DNA from: Poecilobothrus nobilitatus
Lineage: Eukaryota > Arthropoda > Insecta > Diptera > Dolichopodidae
DNA: 64,000 bases
Assembly: GCA_947095535.1 (NCBI GenBank)
Contig: OX352774.1
Span: 81,654,416-81,718,415 of the forward strand
Direction of reading: 5' to 3'
Shown in pieces: positions 1-10,590 of the stretch. Every line of letters starts with the position of its first letter. Position 1 is the stretch's first letter. The translations under genes were made by a program, and so were the position numbers. The notes below the pieces were generated by a model. That model did not search any database and was not told the DNA's origin. It saw only the letters and a program-made list of their open reading frames with translations.

Positions 1-104
1 ATTGTAATGTAATTCGGTAATGGTAATTTTGTTATTTAAACATATATATATGTACGTATATAATTAAATTAAGAAGAGATCAGCCAATTTTAAAATTTGG
101 AATG
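1..104. other. AT-rich lead-in with TA microsatellite
   Basis: Plain AT-rich sequence with a short alternating TA/TATG tract around 41-62. No open frame or repeat similarity is visible. It abuts the first family-B element. Confidence 0.7.
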
Positions 105-690
105 TAAAAATTTTTTGTTTTTACCACATTTCCAAAAAAAAAATTTGAAAAAATGTGTCTTAGTTTCACTCTGTCCGTTCGTCCGTCCGTTTATCTGTCT
201 GTCTGTTTATAAAACTTCTACACCTTTAAAGATATTGACCATGACCATGGGTAGATCTCATAAAAAAATTAATGTTGTAGAACAATTTTTTCATGTAGCC
301 CAATCCATTTGAGGTAAGAAATAACTTTTAGAATTAGTATAAGTTTTCTCAGAAAATTTTTTTGTTGACCGCCCCCGGTTTATGAGCCATTATGGCTCAA
401 AAATTGAAAATTTGCTATTTTTAGACACCTGTAACTTAGGCACCTTAGGTAAATTTTTCATCGGCAAGACATAAAAATTAAAGCTTCAGTAATACATTTT
501 TGCGCGTGTTAACGGTTTTTCTTAGTTATATAGGATAGCCCCTCAAAATTTCAAAAAAATCCTATTTTCACATTTTTTCTTATATGAAATTTTCAAATTT
601 TGGTGCAAGCCACAATTTTAAACAGTTTGTATTATCTTTTGGAAATGTGCGCTTTTAAAAATCTTTGGTTTACATTCTGCCTTGTTTTGT
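105..690 (+). mobile_element. Family-B GTCY element, copy A (non-autonomous, Helentron/DINE-like)
   Basis: First of at least six related copies in the window (A 105, C 2980, B 12221, D 20005, E 37361, F 42600). The 5' side has a CACATTTCC motif near 126. A GTCC/GTCT microsatellite follows at about 171-208, then a conserved stretch beginning AAAACTTCTACAC. The 3' side has TTTTGGAAATGTGC at about 637-650, the inverted form of the 5' motif, then a tail ending TTACATTCTGCCTT. Subterminal inverted repeats, a GTCY tract and a 3' hairpin together match DINE-1/HINE elements described in Drosophila; assignment to that group is inference. No protein is encoded. The 3' hairpin, intact in copies B and E, is mutated here. 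Confidence 0.65.
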
Positions 691-784
691 TTTCATAATA
701 AAGATTCATGCGGATGGTTACAATATTATAATATATATAATATAATATAGTGTTATATCGTCTCTTGGTTTACTTTGGAAAATA

Positions 785-1336
785 TTGAAAGTTATTGAAA
801 TGTTAAATTTAATCGATTGCGATGGACCTGCTGGACCTACTTTCCTGTTTAAAAAAAATTCTAAACTTATACGTCCGTCTGATGACGTCCGTCTGATGAC
901 ATTATTTCCTGTCTCAGGAAAAAATACTAGGAATGGTACAAAATTCTCAAAGGAAAGAAGAATATTGAGATTTCTATTACAACCTACAAATATTGGTTTA
1001 ACAACAAGCAAATATACTTACAATAAACCGTATCTGGTTCCTTATCTTAAACGATCTATATTACATGTTGAACGATCAACTAGAACTATCTAATCCAAGT
1101 TGCCGCATTATCTTCTATTATTAATTGCGCGGTGGTGAAACAGACCTGGCCTATATTATATCTTAAATGATAAATTTGACTTTTATCACGTCCAAATCGC
1201 CGAAATTCAACTCCAAGATAAAAAAATTAATTTTAAAAATATCTGTTCAAAAGACTTAAGTTTAAATTTATTAAACAGAATATCACATGATGGAAAATCA
1301 GACTTCCTAACATTTTTGGGTCGTAATAATATTTAG
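785..1336 (+). pseudogene. Unrecognised reading-frame remnant
   Basis: A locally less AT-rich stretch holds a 102-codon frame (785-1093). After a frame change, a stop-to-stop frame of about 65 codons follows (about 1140-1336), ending in ...FLGRNNI and a TAG. Neither part shows a domain I recognise. The tandem duplication of 14 bp at 873-900 (GTCCGTCTGATGAC twice) lies inside the first frame and lengthens it. The opposite strand is also open for 97 codons (718-1011), so chance openness in a GC-enriched patch is a real alternative. It could be a decayed transposon ORF or host exon; I would not name it. Confidence 0.25.
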
Positions 1337-1783
1337 ATTAGAATTTTAATGTAGGCTGCAACATCTACATCTATAGGTATGCAATATTTTTAAATTTACA
1401 AAACAAAGTTATAAAATTTAAAGTGAACAAGCAATAAAACGAGTTATTAATTAAGAGGAGCGAGCGAGTTCAAATGCTTTAAAGGTAGTATTATGGTTTT
1501 TAATTGATTTTTAATTACCTTTTATCTCTTAATCCAAAAATGTTTGTACAATTGTATATCCTTGAATCACATGGTTATTCAGCATTTAGTGAAAGAATTA
1601 AAGAAGATGTTATCTACTTTTTTTTACTTTTTCTTTTTATAGAAAATTAAAGAATTCAATTTCACACCGGTCTTTAACCAATATTTCGATATTTCATTGA
1701 CCTGATATACAATTGTTTCACCGAATGACTTCAAACATTGTTTAAAAAGTATCAAAATGTTTGCTGAATTAAAAAAAAATTCT
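1337..1783. other. Unannotated AT-rich stretch
   Basis: No open frame, tandem repeat or similarity to the other repeat families in the window was noticed. Confidence 0.5.
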
Positions 1784-2055
1784 TTAGCCTCTATAGATGA
1801 CCGAAAGAATCAATTTTGAGAGAAATGGTTGACAGATACATAAAAGAAGTAAATGATGACTTTAAATATATTAAGTATACTACTTTTAAGGAATGACTAA
1901 AAAAAAAAGTTTTCACAATCGAGAGAGTATTTATGCCACTAAAGATGGCGGAAAGATTCAAGTTTGAAAGAAATGGTCGACAGATACATAAAAGAAGATC
2001 ATTACTAGATCATGACTTAAAGTGAATTATGTACACTATCTTTTAAGAAATGACT
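1784..2055 (+). repeat. Two-copy degenerate tandem repeat, period about 149 bp
   Basis: The block starting GAAAGAATCAA at 1802 is repeated as GAAAGATTCAA at 1951. Both share GACAGATACATAAAAGAAG and end in TTTTAAG(G/A)AATGAC. Identity is moderate with indels in the middle. No coding meaning is evident. Confidence 0.65.
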
Positions 2056-2979
2056 ACTTATATAATATATTACTTATAAAGCGTTCTTTTATAAGAACAT
2101 TTTTTGTCGAATATAATAATATTTCATATGGCAACTCTCTCAAGGTCAAAGAATACAGTTTTGAATAAATTTAAATGTTGTCAATATAGAAATAATATAA
2201 TTTAACATCGAAAATTATATTTTTATAAAAATAGTCATTGTAAATGAAATTTTTTAATATATTTTATTCATTATTCATTCATTAACGACGAAATTGTAAT
2301 TATAGATACGAAATAAGATTTCATTTTTAAGTTTAGTTTTTTTATCCTCAAGAGCATTTTTAATATAGATTTTTCCATTTTCAATAAAATCTTTATTGAA
2401 TTTTATATGAATTTTTCATACATTTCAATCTCGTTTTAATTCAAAGTATTTGTACATAGTTTGGTACTTATATACATTCAAATAAATAAGCAAATCTAAT
2501 TTAAGTAGTACCTATGTATATAATAAGATAACCAAATTATGAAATAAAAGATATTTAAATTTTTTTTTTGTGACGTCACTCGAAGAATTAAGTAACTTTT
2601 TTTTTCGCATTTTTTAATATTACAGCAGCCTGACAAAAAAAAAATGACAGTTTTTCAATACTACAATCAAAGGATTTCATTTTTTTTTTTCTTTTATAAA
2701 GGAAACATAAATTTTTATTTAGTTATCAAGGACATGTTAAATTTTTATTATAAGGATTATAGTACAGTAATAATAATAATATAATTTTCATTACTTTTTT
2801 TTTATAGATACTAATAATAATAATATTAGCGACATAAAAATGTTACAAATGTTATACAGAAAGATTAAATTCTGATTCATTTTAAAATACTATCACTATA
2901 TTAATATGGCACTTCTTATTTTTGCATAATGCTTAAATATTTTTTTAAGAATTATTAAAAAAACAAAAAGAAGGCTGAA
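2056..2979. other. AT-rich sequence without recognised features
   Basis: Contains poly-T runs and ATA/TAA-type microsatellite near 2770 and 2810. I see no gene or repeat family here. Confidence 0.55.
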
Positions 2980-3725
2980 TGAACATTTACGAATTTTAAA
3001 GGTGCACATTACCGAAAAAACAATACAAACTGTTTAAAATTTCGACTTTAGATTTTGCACCTTGCACCAAAAAGTTTCCATTGAAATAATAAGAAAAAAT
3101 ATGAAAAGTAAAGAGTAATTTTCATCAATTTTAATGAAACCCTTTATAATTCAGAAAAACATATAAAATTATACACATCTTGAAGCTTTAATTTTTGCGT
3201 TTTATTTTGAAAAAATATGAACAGGTGTCTAAAAATGGTAAAACTTTAATTTTTTATCCATAATAATTCTTAAACAGAGAGAAGTACAAAAAAAGTTTTA
3301 TAGAGCTTTGTTAAAAGGATTACGGAAATATAAAGGAAGAAAAATCTTCCAAAATGTTTTTTTTATATAAGAATAAATTAAAAGATTAAATTTAAAAACC
3401 TTATACAATTTTGATATTGATTTATAGAGATAAGGCAAAGTCTTGTCGTTGGCCGTTTTTAAATTAAAGAAATATTAAACAGAACCTTAGATATATAGAT
3501 TTAAAAATAAAAAATTTTTCAAATTCTGAGGAGCTATAGCTCCGAAACAGGACTAATGGAACTACATAAAATAATTGTTCAATTACATTAATTTAATTTT
3601 TAACAGACTCATCCATGGTTAAAATTTCATTGTTCTATATCTTAAACAGTTTGGGAGGTTTTGTTAACAGACGGACAGAGCAAAATTAAAGAGAACATTT
3701 TTTTTTTTTAAAATGTTCTACAAAA
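2980..3725 (-). mobile_element. Family-B GTCY element, copy C
   Basis: Minus-strand, diverged copy. The 3' end lies at low coordinates: GCACATTACCGAAAA near 3003 corresponds to the inverted TTTTGGAAATGTGC. The internal segment AACAGGTGTCTAAAAATGG (about 3220) matches the ACACCTGTAAC..AAATAGC region of copies A and B in reverse. CCATGGTTAAAATTTCATTGTTCTATATCTTAA and the reduced GTCY tract ACAGACGGACAGAG (about 3613-3680) mark the 5' half. Non-coding. Confidence 0.6.
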
Positions 3726-4731
3726 TCAAGGATTCTTTAATAGCGATATATAAAAAATTTAATATAAGTATAAAAGTTAATTTTTATTTTTTTTTTATCG
3801 AAACATTTTGGTACTAATAACCTATTATATATATACATAGGTTAGGTACTAAAAGATAATGTTATCTTATACGTATATATATAAATAGTACACAAAAAAA
3901 AAAAAAAAAACGTGTATTATACAAAAACGGATATAGTTCCTAATAAAGATTTGTTGGTAATATTTAAATATGAGGTGAGGTTTCTTAACCTTTTTATTTC
4001 AATATAATACGATGATTTTCATTATATACATAATAAAAGCTTCAGCTTTTTTTTTTTTAATCGCAAATTTTGAAAATTAGCTTCTTATAACAAACATCTA
4101 TAAATATGTCTACATATATAAAAACTAACATTCATGATAAATGAATAAAATATCTGAAGTACCTAAATGAGTGGTTCAAAGAATCTAAACATAAGAAAAA
4201 ACAAAACAAAAAAAAAAACAAAAAGAGTTAAATTGGTTTATTTTTAGAAATTTTTTTTTAGAAAAAAAAAATGTTAAGTAATCATCAGAATTACACATAA
4301 AAAAAAAATTTTCCAATGTCATTAACTTTTCATACTTTTGCAAAAAAAAAAATTTTTTTTTCAAAATAAAACTAATTTTTAATTTGTAGCCTAGAAAACA
4401 ATGAAATTTAATGGTAATAGTCCATTAGTTTGCAAAAAAAAAAAAACAAAAAGAAAAGCAAGAACAAAAAATAAACAAAAAATAGAAAATTATTGTGAAA
4501 AATAAGTTGAATACCTTAAACTGAATACCGAAATAAAAAAAATTGGTACTACAATATTGATCTTTTTTTTTTGTTGTTTTAGTTAGATTATTTACATTGT
4601 AAACGTAATATTTGAGGTAAATGATTGAGGTAATATACAACAATATATCTGAATTAATTTTTTCTTGATTTTTTTAGAACGAATAAGGAAAATGCAAAAA
4701 CTAGTAAAGGGAACAAAAAGGGAAAAATCAA
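3726..4731. other. Low-complexity AT-rich spacer
   Basis: Poly-A and poly-T tracts, TATATA runs near 3820-3885, and short frames made of lysine or phenylalanine runs only. No gene is supported. Confidence 0.6.
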
Positions 4732-4933
4732 AAATAACGAGGGGCCTCGGTGACCTAATGGGTAAGAGCGTATTAAATGCGTTGTAAATACAGAGAGAGT
4801 GTAGGTTCGAATCCTACACACCGATGTCTCAAGAATAATTCCCCCTTACAACATTTACAGCCACGCGTGAAAAGGAAAGGCTGTGTAATTTCCTTGTAAC
4901 ATTTATCTGGCATGGGAATGCACTAAATAACGA
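4732..4933 (+). mobile_element. tRNA-derived SINE, copy 1, with 9-bp target-site duplication
   Basis: The SINE is 4741-4924 (184 bp). AAATAACGA flanks it on both sides (4732-4740 and 4925-4933). The head carries RNA polymerase III internal promoters: box A TGACCTAATGGG at 4751-4762 and box B GGTTCGAATCC at 4804-4814, the latter within a perfect T-arm stem GTAGG/CCTAC. The body has a second conserved hairpin, ACAGCC..GGCTGT, near 4858-4885. The box A region resembles arginine-type tRNAs, but the anticodon region is degenerate, so the source tRNA is undetermined. A live tRNA gene is excluded by the missing cloverleaf centre, the conserved tRNA-unrelated body and the two further copies. Confidence 0.88.
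4751..4814 (+). promoter_or_regulatory. Pol III internal promoter (boxes A and B) of SINE copy 1
   Basis: Box A and box B are spaced about 42 bp apart, normal for a type 2 pol III promoter. Box B is a full match to the GGTTCGANTCC consensus, so this copy may be the best preserved of the three. Activity is inferred from motif only. Confidence 0.7.
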
Positions 4934-5755
4934 AAGCCAAAACAATTCAGAGTATTCTAATAGAATTCAATAAAACACGCGAAAATCGGAAAAATCTCTT
5001 ATTTTTGCAATATTTCGGAAAAGAGAAAATCACTTCTTTTTAGCTGTTATTACCTAACTCGGGATAAAGTAAGATATTCTGAAAAGGCACTAATAGAAGT
5101 AAACTAAAACTTGTAATCGTTAAACCTAGCCACAGCGAATTTTAAAGAATCGATATAGTTCTATATTTTTGATAAGTTTTGCAAATTTTTGGATAAGATT
5201 TATAAAAATTTATGATTTTTTTGCTCTTTTTGACTTTGCTTTTATTTAACGTTTGTTCTTTATTTTTATTTTCATTTCTGTTTGTTCAAATGATGGACTT
5301 TTTTGAAAATATTAAGAAATTTTTGACACCTTCAATATATGAATGATAAAATCAATGATTGCGTTGCTAACTATTTAAAATATATAATGGTTTATAAGTA
5401 AGAAAAAGTAAAATTATAAATTAAAGTAGTATAAAAGCACGGAAACCTTTAGAGAGTTGTTGAAAAGTTGAACCTTCATGAATATTACTAATTTTTCCGT
5501 ATTTTGATATACGCATAGTCTAGACATTTAAAGTAAAATAAATTTAAAGGTGAAGGGCCCAAGTGTCATATTATACAGGAAAATTGAGATATTTTCGGTT
5601 TAAAAGCTATAAAAGGAGGATCCAATACTCATTTTATAAAACAAATTTAAGTTCTGTATGTATAAAAATTATGAAAATTAAATTGACATTGACAACCAAA
5701 AAATATAAAAATAAAACAAATTGATTGATTACTTTTGGTCAAGCCGTATATTATA
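4934..5755. other. Unannotated stretch
   Basis: Moderately AT-rich with no long frame, tandem array or match to the window's repeat families. Confidence 0.5.
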
Positions 5756-5900
5756 ACTTAATGCAGTCTATCAAATGCAGTCTATCAAATTCAGTCAAAT
5801 CAAAGTAAAGCGCAAGGCAAGGCGTACATTGGTTCATCACCTTAAGGTGCCATCTAAGGATCCAATGTACTGCATTCAGTAACCATCATTCTCCATTACG
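5756..5900. repeat. Direct duplication and nested hairpin
   Basis: ATGCAGTCTATCAA is duplicated in tandem near 5761-5790. Just downstream, GTACATTGG (5824-5832) pairs with CCAATGTAC (5862-5870), enclosing the perfect palindrome CACCTTAAGGTG (5838-5849). The patch is richer in GC than its surroundings. No coding frame or known family recognised. Confidence 0.6.
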
Positions 5901-7792
5901 TCATAATTAATGACACAAATCAAACAATTAATAAATAAATAAATAGACTTGTATAATTTCAGGAATTCAACATATTTTTTAGGTTTTAACATTATCTTAA
6001 TAAGACCTGTCAGTAATTGCAAGAATAAGTTTCTAGATAATGACATTAGTGTTGTATTTTAAAGAAAATTAAAAAGGAAAAATGTCTGTCAATATTACAA
6101 ATGCTTAAAAAAAAATATTTAATTTTTAAGTAAAATTTTTTTTTTTTTTTTTTTTTTTGAACTAATTTTTAAATTTCTTAATTACGTTTTCAAAACAAAA
6201 ATAATTAAAGTAAATTGACTTTAGAAATTTTAAATCTTACAGATATACAATAAGCAAAAAAAAGTTTTTAATGTAAAAATCACTAGTTTTTTTGTTTTTT
6301 TTGTTTTTTACAAATTATAAAATTAGATTTCCAGATAAGTTTTTCTTAATTTATACTACTGTCTTTTTTACTTAAAATATAAATTAAAAAAAATTTTTTT
6401 TTTATTTTTTTTTTTTTTTTTTTACTTTCTTTAATTTTTTATTTATTTGTTTTTTTTTTTGCCCGCAAATAACTTCGGTTATGGTAAGTTTTTCTTTTGT
6501 AAAAAATCAGTAATGAAAAATCTTATTTTCTTCAATTTTCTCTTTATACCTCTAATTAAAATCTTTAGGGAATACTTTTTTTTTTTTTCTTTTACATAAT
6601 TTTCTAAGTACTTGCTCCTTTTTTTTTCGTTTCGCTTTTTTTTTTTTTTTTTGTTTTTTCTTATTGTAATTTACTGCCGATAATCATTTCATTCGCAATT
6701 AATACTTTAAAAAAAGAAGTTTTTGTTTTTCAAGAAGTTTCGTTTTTGTACACACCAACCTACAAGATAAAAAAAAAAATTGATTGCAAAAAAAAAACAA
6801 AAATTAAATTTTTTTATTAATTTTCATTTTTTTTTTTTTTTGCCAAAGAAATAAAAAAAAAAAAAAAATCATTGACCTCAAAATAAAACAAAAAAAAAAA
6901 AAATAGTAAACTTTACGCCAATAAAAAAAAAAAATTCGCTCAATCATCTTTAATTCGTTCTGATCACCTCATTCTTATTTTTTCATTCAATCTGCCCGTA
7001 TTTATACAACAAACGTCTTCGTTTTTGTTCGTTTTTTTTTTTCAAATTCCCTTCTATCTATAATTCGAAATTTCTTACCAAATTAATTAGTTTAAAACAT
7101 AAAAATAAAAACAAAAAGAGCGGAAAAAGCATGAAACCACGAAGAAATAATGGTATTTTTTTTTTTTTTTTTTTGAATTTCGTAACCTTTGAGTAAAATG
7201 GAAATATTTAATTTGTTAGAACCAATCAGTAAAATAACCGTTTCAAAAGAAATAAGGAAAAAAAAAACAAAAAAAGCAAAAATACTTATAACAAGGGGGA
7301 GGTGGGTCATACAAATATGTATGGTGAAATTGCTTTACTTAAAGCTGTTAAAAAAAAAAATTAAAATGAAGAAATGAAGAGAACATGAAAATAGCAATTA
7401 TTCGTTTTTCTTAACGTTATTTAAAATTACAGTAGATTTTTTATTTTAGTATATTTAGATTTTATTTTAATGATAGTCAATTTTTCAAATATTATTTTGT
7501 TTTTAGAAGCCCTCAATTATTATGTATGTATGTACATAAAATACTAGAACTTTGTTAATGAATTTATATTTAATCGAGTTCTTTTTGACAAATCAATCTT
7601 TTTCGTTTCTGATTTTTTGCTATACCGATACAATTGCAACTTTATGTCGTGTATGTAAGAATTTTTTAAATGCGAGGTTTATTAATGAAATTTTTTCACT
7701 AATTTTCGACGGAGTCATTTTAAATAAAAACGCTTACCCAGGAAAAGTTCTCTATAAATTTAGAAACAACAATTTAAAAGTTCCATTTCTGT
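5901..7792. other. Homopolymer desert
   Basis: Dominated by runs of T (about 6137-6660) then runs of A (about 6770-6940), with several tracts of 10-18 identical bases. The short frames here are poly-Lys/poly-Phe artefacts. A 14-bp match, AAGGGGGAGGTGGG at 7293-7306, is identical to part of the hairpin-rich repeat at 27.9 kb; whether this is a remnant is unclear. A motif TTCGACGGAGTCATT near 7707 recurs at about 11022. Confidence 0.6.
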
Positions 7793-7927
7793 TTTTATAC
7801 CCTACACCTAAAGTATAGGGTATATTAACTTTGGTATGGTGTTTGTAACCACCAAAAGGAAGCGAGTTAGGTATAGACATGTATATATATTCTGAATCAG
7901 GATCACCGCCGGAGTCGATTTAGCGAT

Positions 7928-7951
7928 GTCCGTCCGTCCGTCCGTCCGTCC
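7928..7951 (+). repeat. (GTCC)6 microsatellite
   Basis: Six perfect GTCC units in the position where DINE-1-type elements carry their GTCY tract. Confidence 0.95.
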
Positions 7952-8039
7952 GTACGCACGATAACTCAAAAAATAATGATGCTATCTTGATGAAATTTAT
8001 ATAGTAGGTTACTAATTACGAAAGAAAGGCTAAGTTCGA

Positions 8040-10300
8040 ATCTGGACAAAATCCGTCCATGGGTTCGGATTCTGGAAGCTTCCGAATGATTCCGGGCTTT
8101 TGGAGATAATCTCCGCAAACGAGATTATCTCCAAAAGCAACAAAGATAGAACCTTCAAATTTTGTGCAATGATGTTTCTTCCCGTTCGATTTATGTCTCT
8201 GAAATTTAAGAGGATTTGGTCCATGGGTTTGGGTTTTGGAAGCTTCCGAACGAGCACCAGAGCAAATGAGATTATCTCCAAAACCAACAAAGATAGAACC
8301 TTTAAATTTGGCAGGGTGGTGTTCTCTCATGTTTTATTTAAGTCTCTGAAATGTGAGAAGGTTTGGTCCATGGGTTCGGCTTTTGGAAACTTCCGAACGA
8401 GCCCCAGAGCAAACGAGATTATCTCCAAAACCAATAAAGATAGAACCTTTACTTTTGGCAGAATGGTGTTCTTTCATGTATGATTTAGGCCTCTGAAATT
8501 TAAGAGGATTTGGTCCATGGGTTTGGATTTGGAAGCTTCCGAACGAGCACCAGAGCAAATGAGATTATCTCCAAAACCAACAAAGATATAACCTTTAAAT
8601 TTGGCAGGGTGGTGTTCTTTCATGTATGATTTAGGCCTCTGAAATTTAAGAGGATTTGATCCATGGGTTTGGATTTGGAAGCTTCCGAACGAGCACCAGA
8701 GCAAATGAGATTATCTCCAAAACCAATAAAGATATAACCTTTACTTTTGGCAGAATGGTGTTCTTTCATGTATGATTTAGGCCTCTGAAATTTAAGAGGA
8801 TTTGGTCCATGGGTTTGGATTTGGAAGCTTCCGAACGAGCACCAGAGCAAATGAGATTATCTCCAAAACCAACAAAGATATAACCTTTAAATTTGGCAGG
8901 GTGGTGTTCTTTCATGTTTTATTTAAGTCTCTGAAATGTGAGAAGATTTGGTCCATGGGTTCGGCTTTTGGAAACTTCCGAACGAGCCCCAGAGCAAACG
9001 AGATTATCTCCAAAACCAATAAAGATAGAACCTTTAAATTTTTTATAATGATGTTTCTTCCAGTTTGATTTATGTCTCTAAAATTTAAGAGGATGTGGTC
9101 CATGGGTTTGGATTTTGGAAGCTTCCGAACGAGCCCCAGAGCAAATGAGATTATCTCCAAAAACAACAAATATATACAACCTTTAAATTTGGCCGAATGG
9201 TGTTTTTTCATGTTTGATTTAAGTCTCTGAAATTTGAGAGGATTTGGCCATGGGTTTAAATTTGAAAGAATTTGAACCGTGGATTCGAATTTTGGAAGCT
9301 TCCCAACGAGCCGCAGAGCAAATGAGATTATATCCAATACGAACAAAGGTAGAACCTTTGAATTTGGTACAATGGTGTTCTTTCGTGTTTGATTTATGTC
9401 TCTGAAATTTAAGAGGATTTGGTCCATGGGTTTGGTTTTGGAAGCTTCCGAACGAGCACCAGAGCAAATGAGATTATCTCCAAAACCAACAAAGATATAA
9501 CCTTTAAATTTGGCAGGGTGGTGTTCTTTCATGTTTTATTTAAGTCTCTGAAATGTTAGAAGATTTGGTCCATGGGTTCGGGTTTTGGAAACTTCCGAAC
9601 GAGCCCCAGAGCAAACGAGATTATCTCCAAAACCAATAAAGATAGAACCTTTAAATTTTTTATAATGATGTTTCTTCCAGTTTGATTTATGTCTCTAAAA
9701 TTTAAGAGGATGTGGTCCATGGGTTTGGATTTTGGAAGCTTCTGAACGAGCTCCAGAGCAAATGAGATTATCTCCAAAAACAACAAATATATAACCTTTA
9801 CTTTTGGCATAATGGTGTTCTTTCATGTATGATTTAGGCCTCTGAAATTTGAGAGGATTTGGTCCTTGGGTTCGGATTTTGAAAGCTTCCGAACGAGCCT
9901 TAGAGCAAATGATATTATCTCCAAATGCAACAAAGATATAACCTTTAAATTAGGCAGAATGGTGTTCCTTCATGTTTGATTTATGTTTCTGAAATTTGTG
10001 AGGATTTGGTCCATGGGTTCAAATCTTGAAAGCTTCCGGACGAGCCCCAGATCAAACGAGTATATCTCCACAACCAACAAAGATAGAACTTTTATTTTTA
10101 GTACAAAGGTGTTCTGTTATGTTTCCTTTTCTGTAAAATTGGAAACTGACATTTGAAAGAATTTGAACCATGGGTTCGTATTTTGGAAACTTCCGGACGA
10201 GCACAAGAGCAACGAGCATATCTCCAAAACCAACAAAAGTAGAACCTTTAAATTTAATAGAATGGTGTTCTGGCAAGTTTTCTTTATGTTCCTGAGATGG
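8040..10300. repeat. Tandem array, about 15 units of 146 bp
   Basis: Unit landmarks GAAGCTTCCGAACGAG, GAGATTATCTCCAAAA and TTTGGTCCATGGGTT recur at about 8073, 8238, 8385, 8531, 8677, 8823, 8970, 9118, 9294, 9439, 9586, 9735, 9886, 10032 and 10184. Most spacings are 145-150 bp; two longer ones (about 165 and 176) hold small insertions. Units at 8474-8850 are nearly identical; edge units are more diverged. Two unit types alternate: GAAGCTTCC..GAGCACC and GAAACTTCC..GAGCCCC. The unit is close to a nucleosome repeat of 147 bp. The many frames across it, the longest 206 codons on the minus strand, are array translations and not genes. Confidence 0.95.
8800..9797. repeat. Higher-order duplication of four satellite units (shift about 617 bp)
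   Basis: The stretch from about 8800 to 9180 recurs at about 9417-9797. It keeps the private variants of each unit, for example the TTTTTTATAATGATGTTTCTTCCAG variant and the AAAACAACAAATATAT variant. The shift measured at GGCAGGGTGG is 8895 to 9512. This indicates block duplication by unequal exchange after the units had diverged. Confidence 0.8.
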
Positions 10301-10553
10301 ATTCGATGAATTGGAGTGGCAATTCGGGTAGCTGACACAAACATCCCAAGGACTACCAATCTTCGAAAATAATTAAGATAGAAACTTAAAATTTTATACA
10401 AGGGGTAGGTGTCAAGAATATCCCAAGCGGATGCCTCTTTTACGTTCTTGAAATTCGAGTTGAATAAGACAGAAAAGGGAAGAAGTTCAAGCACTGCCAA
10501 AAACACTTATGGATTGTTAATTTAATTCGAATTATTCAGGTGTAGGGTATTAA

Positions 10554-10574
10554 TAAGTCGGTTGCATCGACTTA
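10554..10574 (+). other. 3' terminal hairpin of the DINE-1-like element
   Basis: A 7-bp perfect stem TAAGTCG/CGACTTA with loop GTTGCAT lies just before the presumed 3' end, as in Helitron-like elements. Confidence 0.85.
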
Positions 10575-10590
10575 CTGTTACATTTACTTG

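Larger units (their letters stand above)
7793..10590 (+). mobile_element. DINE-1/Helentron-like element with central satellite array
   Basis: Structure in order: subterminal repeat ACCCTACACCT (7799-7809); a conserved block with TATATATTCTGAATCAGGATC and GCCGGAGTCGATTTAG; microsatellite (GTCC)6 at 7928-7951; about 15 tandem units of 146 bp (about 8040-10300); the exact inverse of the first repeat, AGGTGTAGGGT (10538-10548); and a 3' hairpin, TAAGTCG/CGACTTA with a 7-nt loop (10554-10574). This set and order (5' IR, GTCY microsatellite, central tandem repeats, 3' stem-loop) is the published DINE-1/HINE architecture in flies. No Rep or helicase frame is present, so it is non-autonomous. Exact termini are uncertain by tens of bases. 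Confidence 0.85.

Noticed and set aside
4741..4826. A functional tRNA gene
   Set aside because: Boxes A and B and the T-arm are good, but the anticodon arm is not a 5-bp stem with a 7-nt loop. The unit continues into a conserved body, has target duplications and occurs three times.
6130..6660. Poly-T runs as pol III terminators or a regulatory element
   Set aside because: Such runs are everywhere in this window, and no pol III gene ends here.
8912..9532. A 206-codon minus-strand ORF, the longest in the window
   Set aside because: It is the translation of the 146-bp tandem array. Similar frames repeat at 146-bp steps (8334-8558, 8474-8704, 8620-8850), and the residues follow the DNA repeat, not protein selection.
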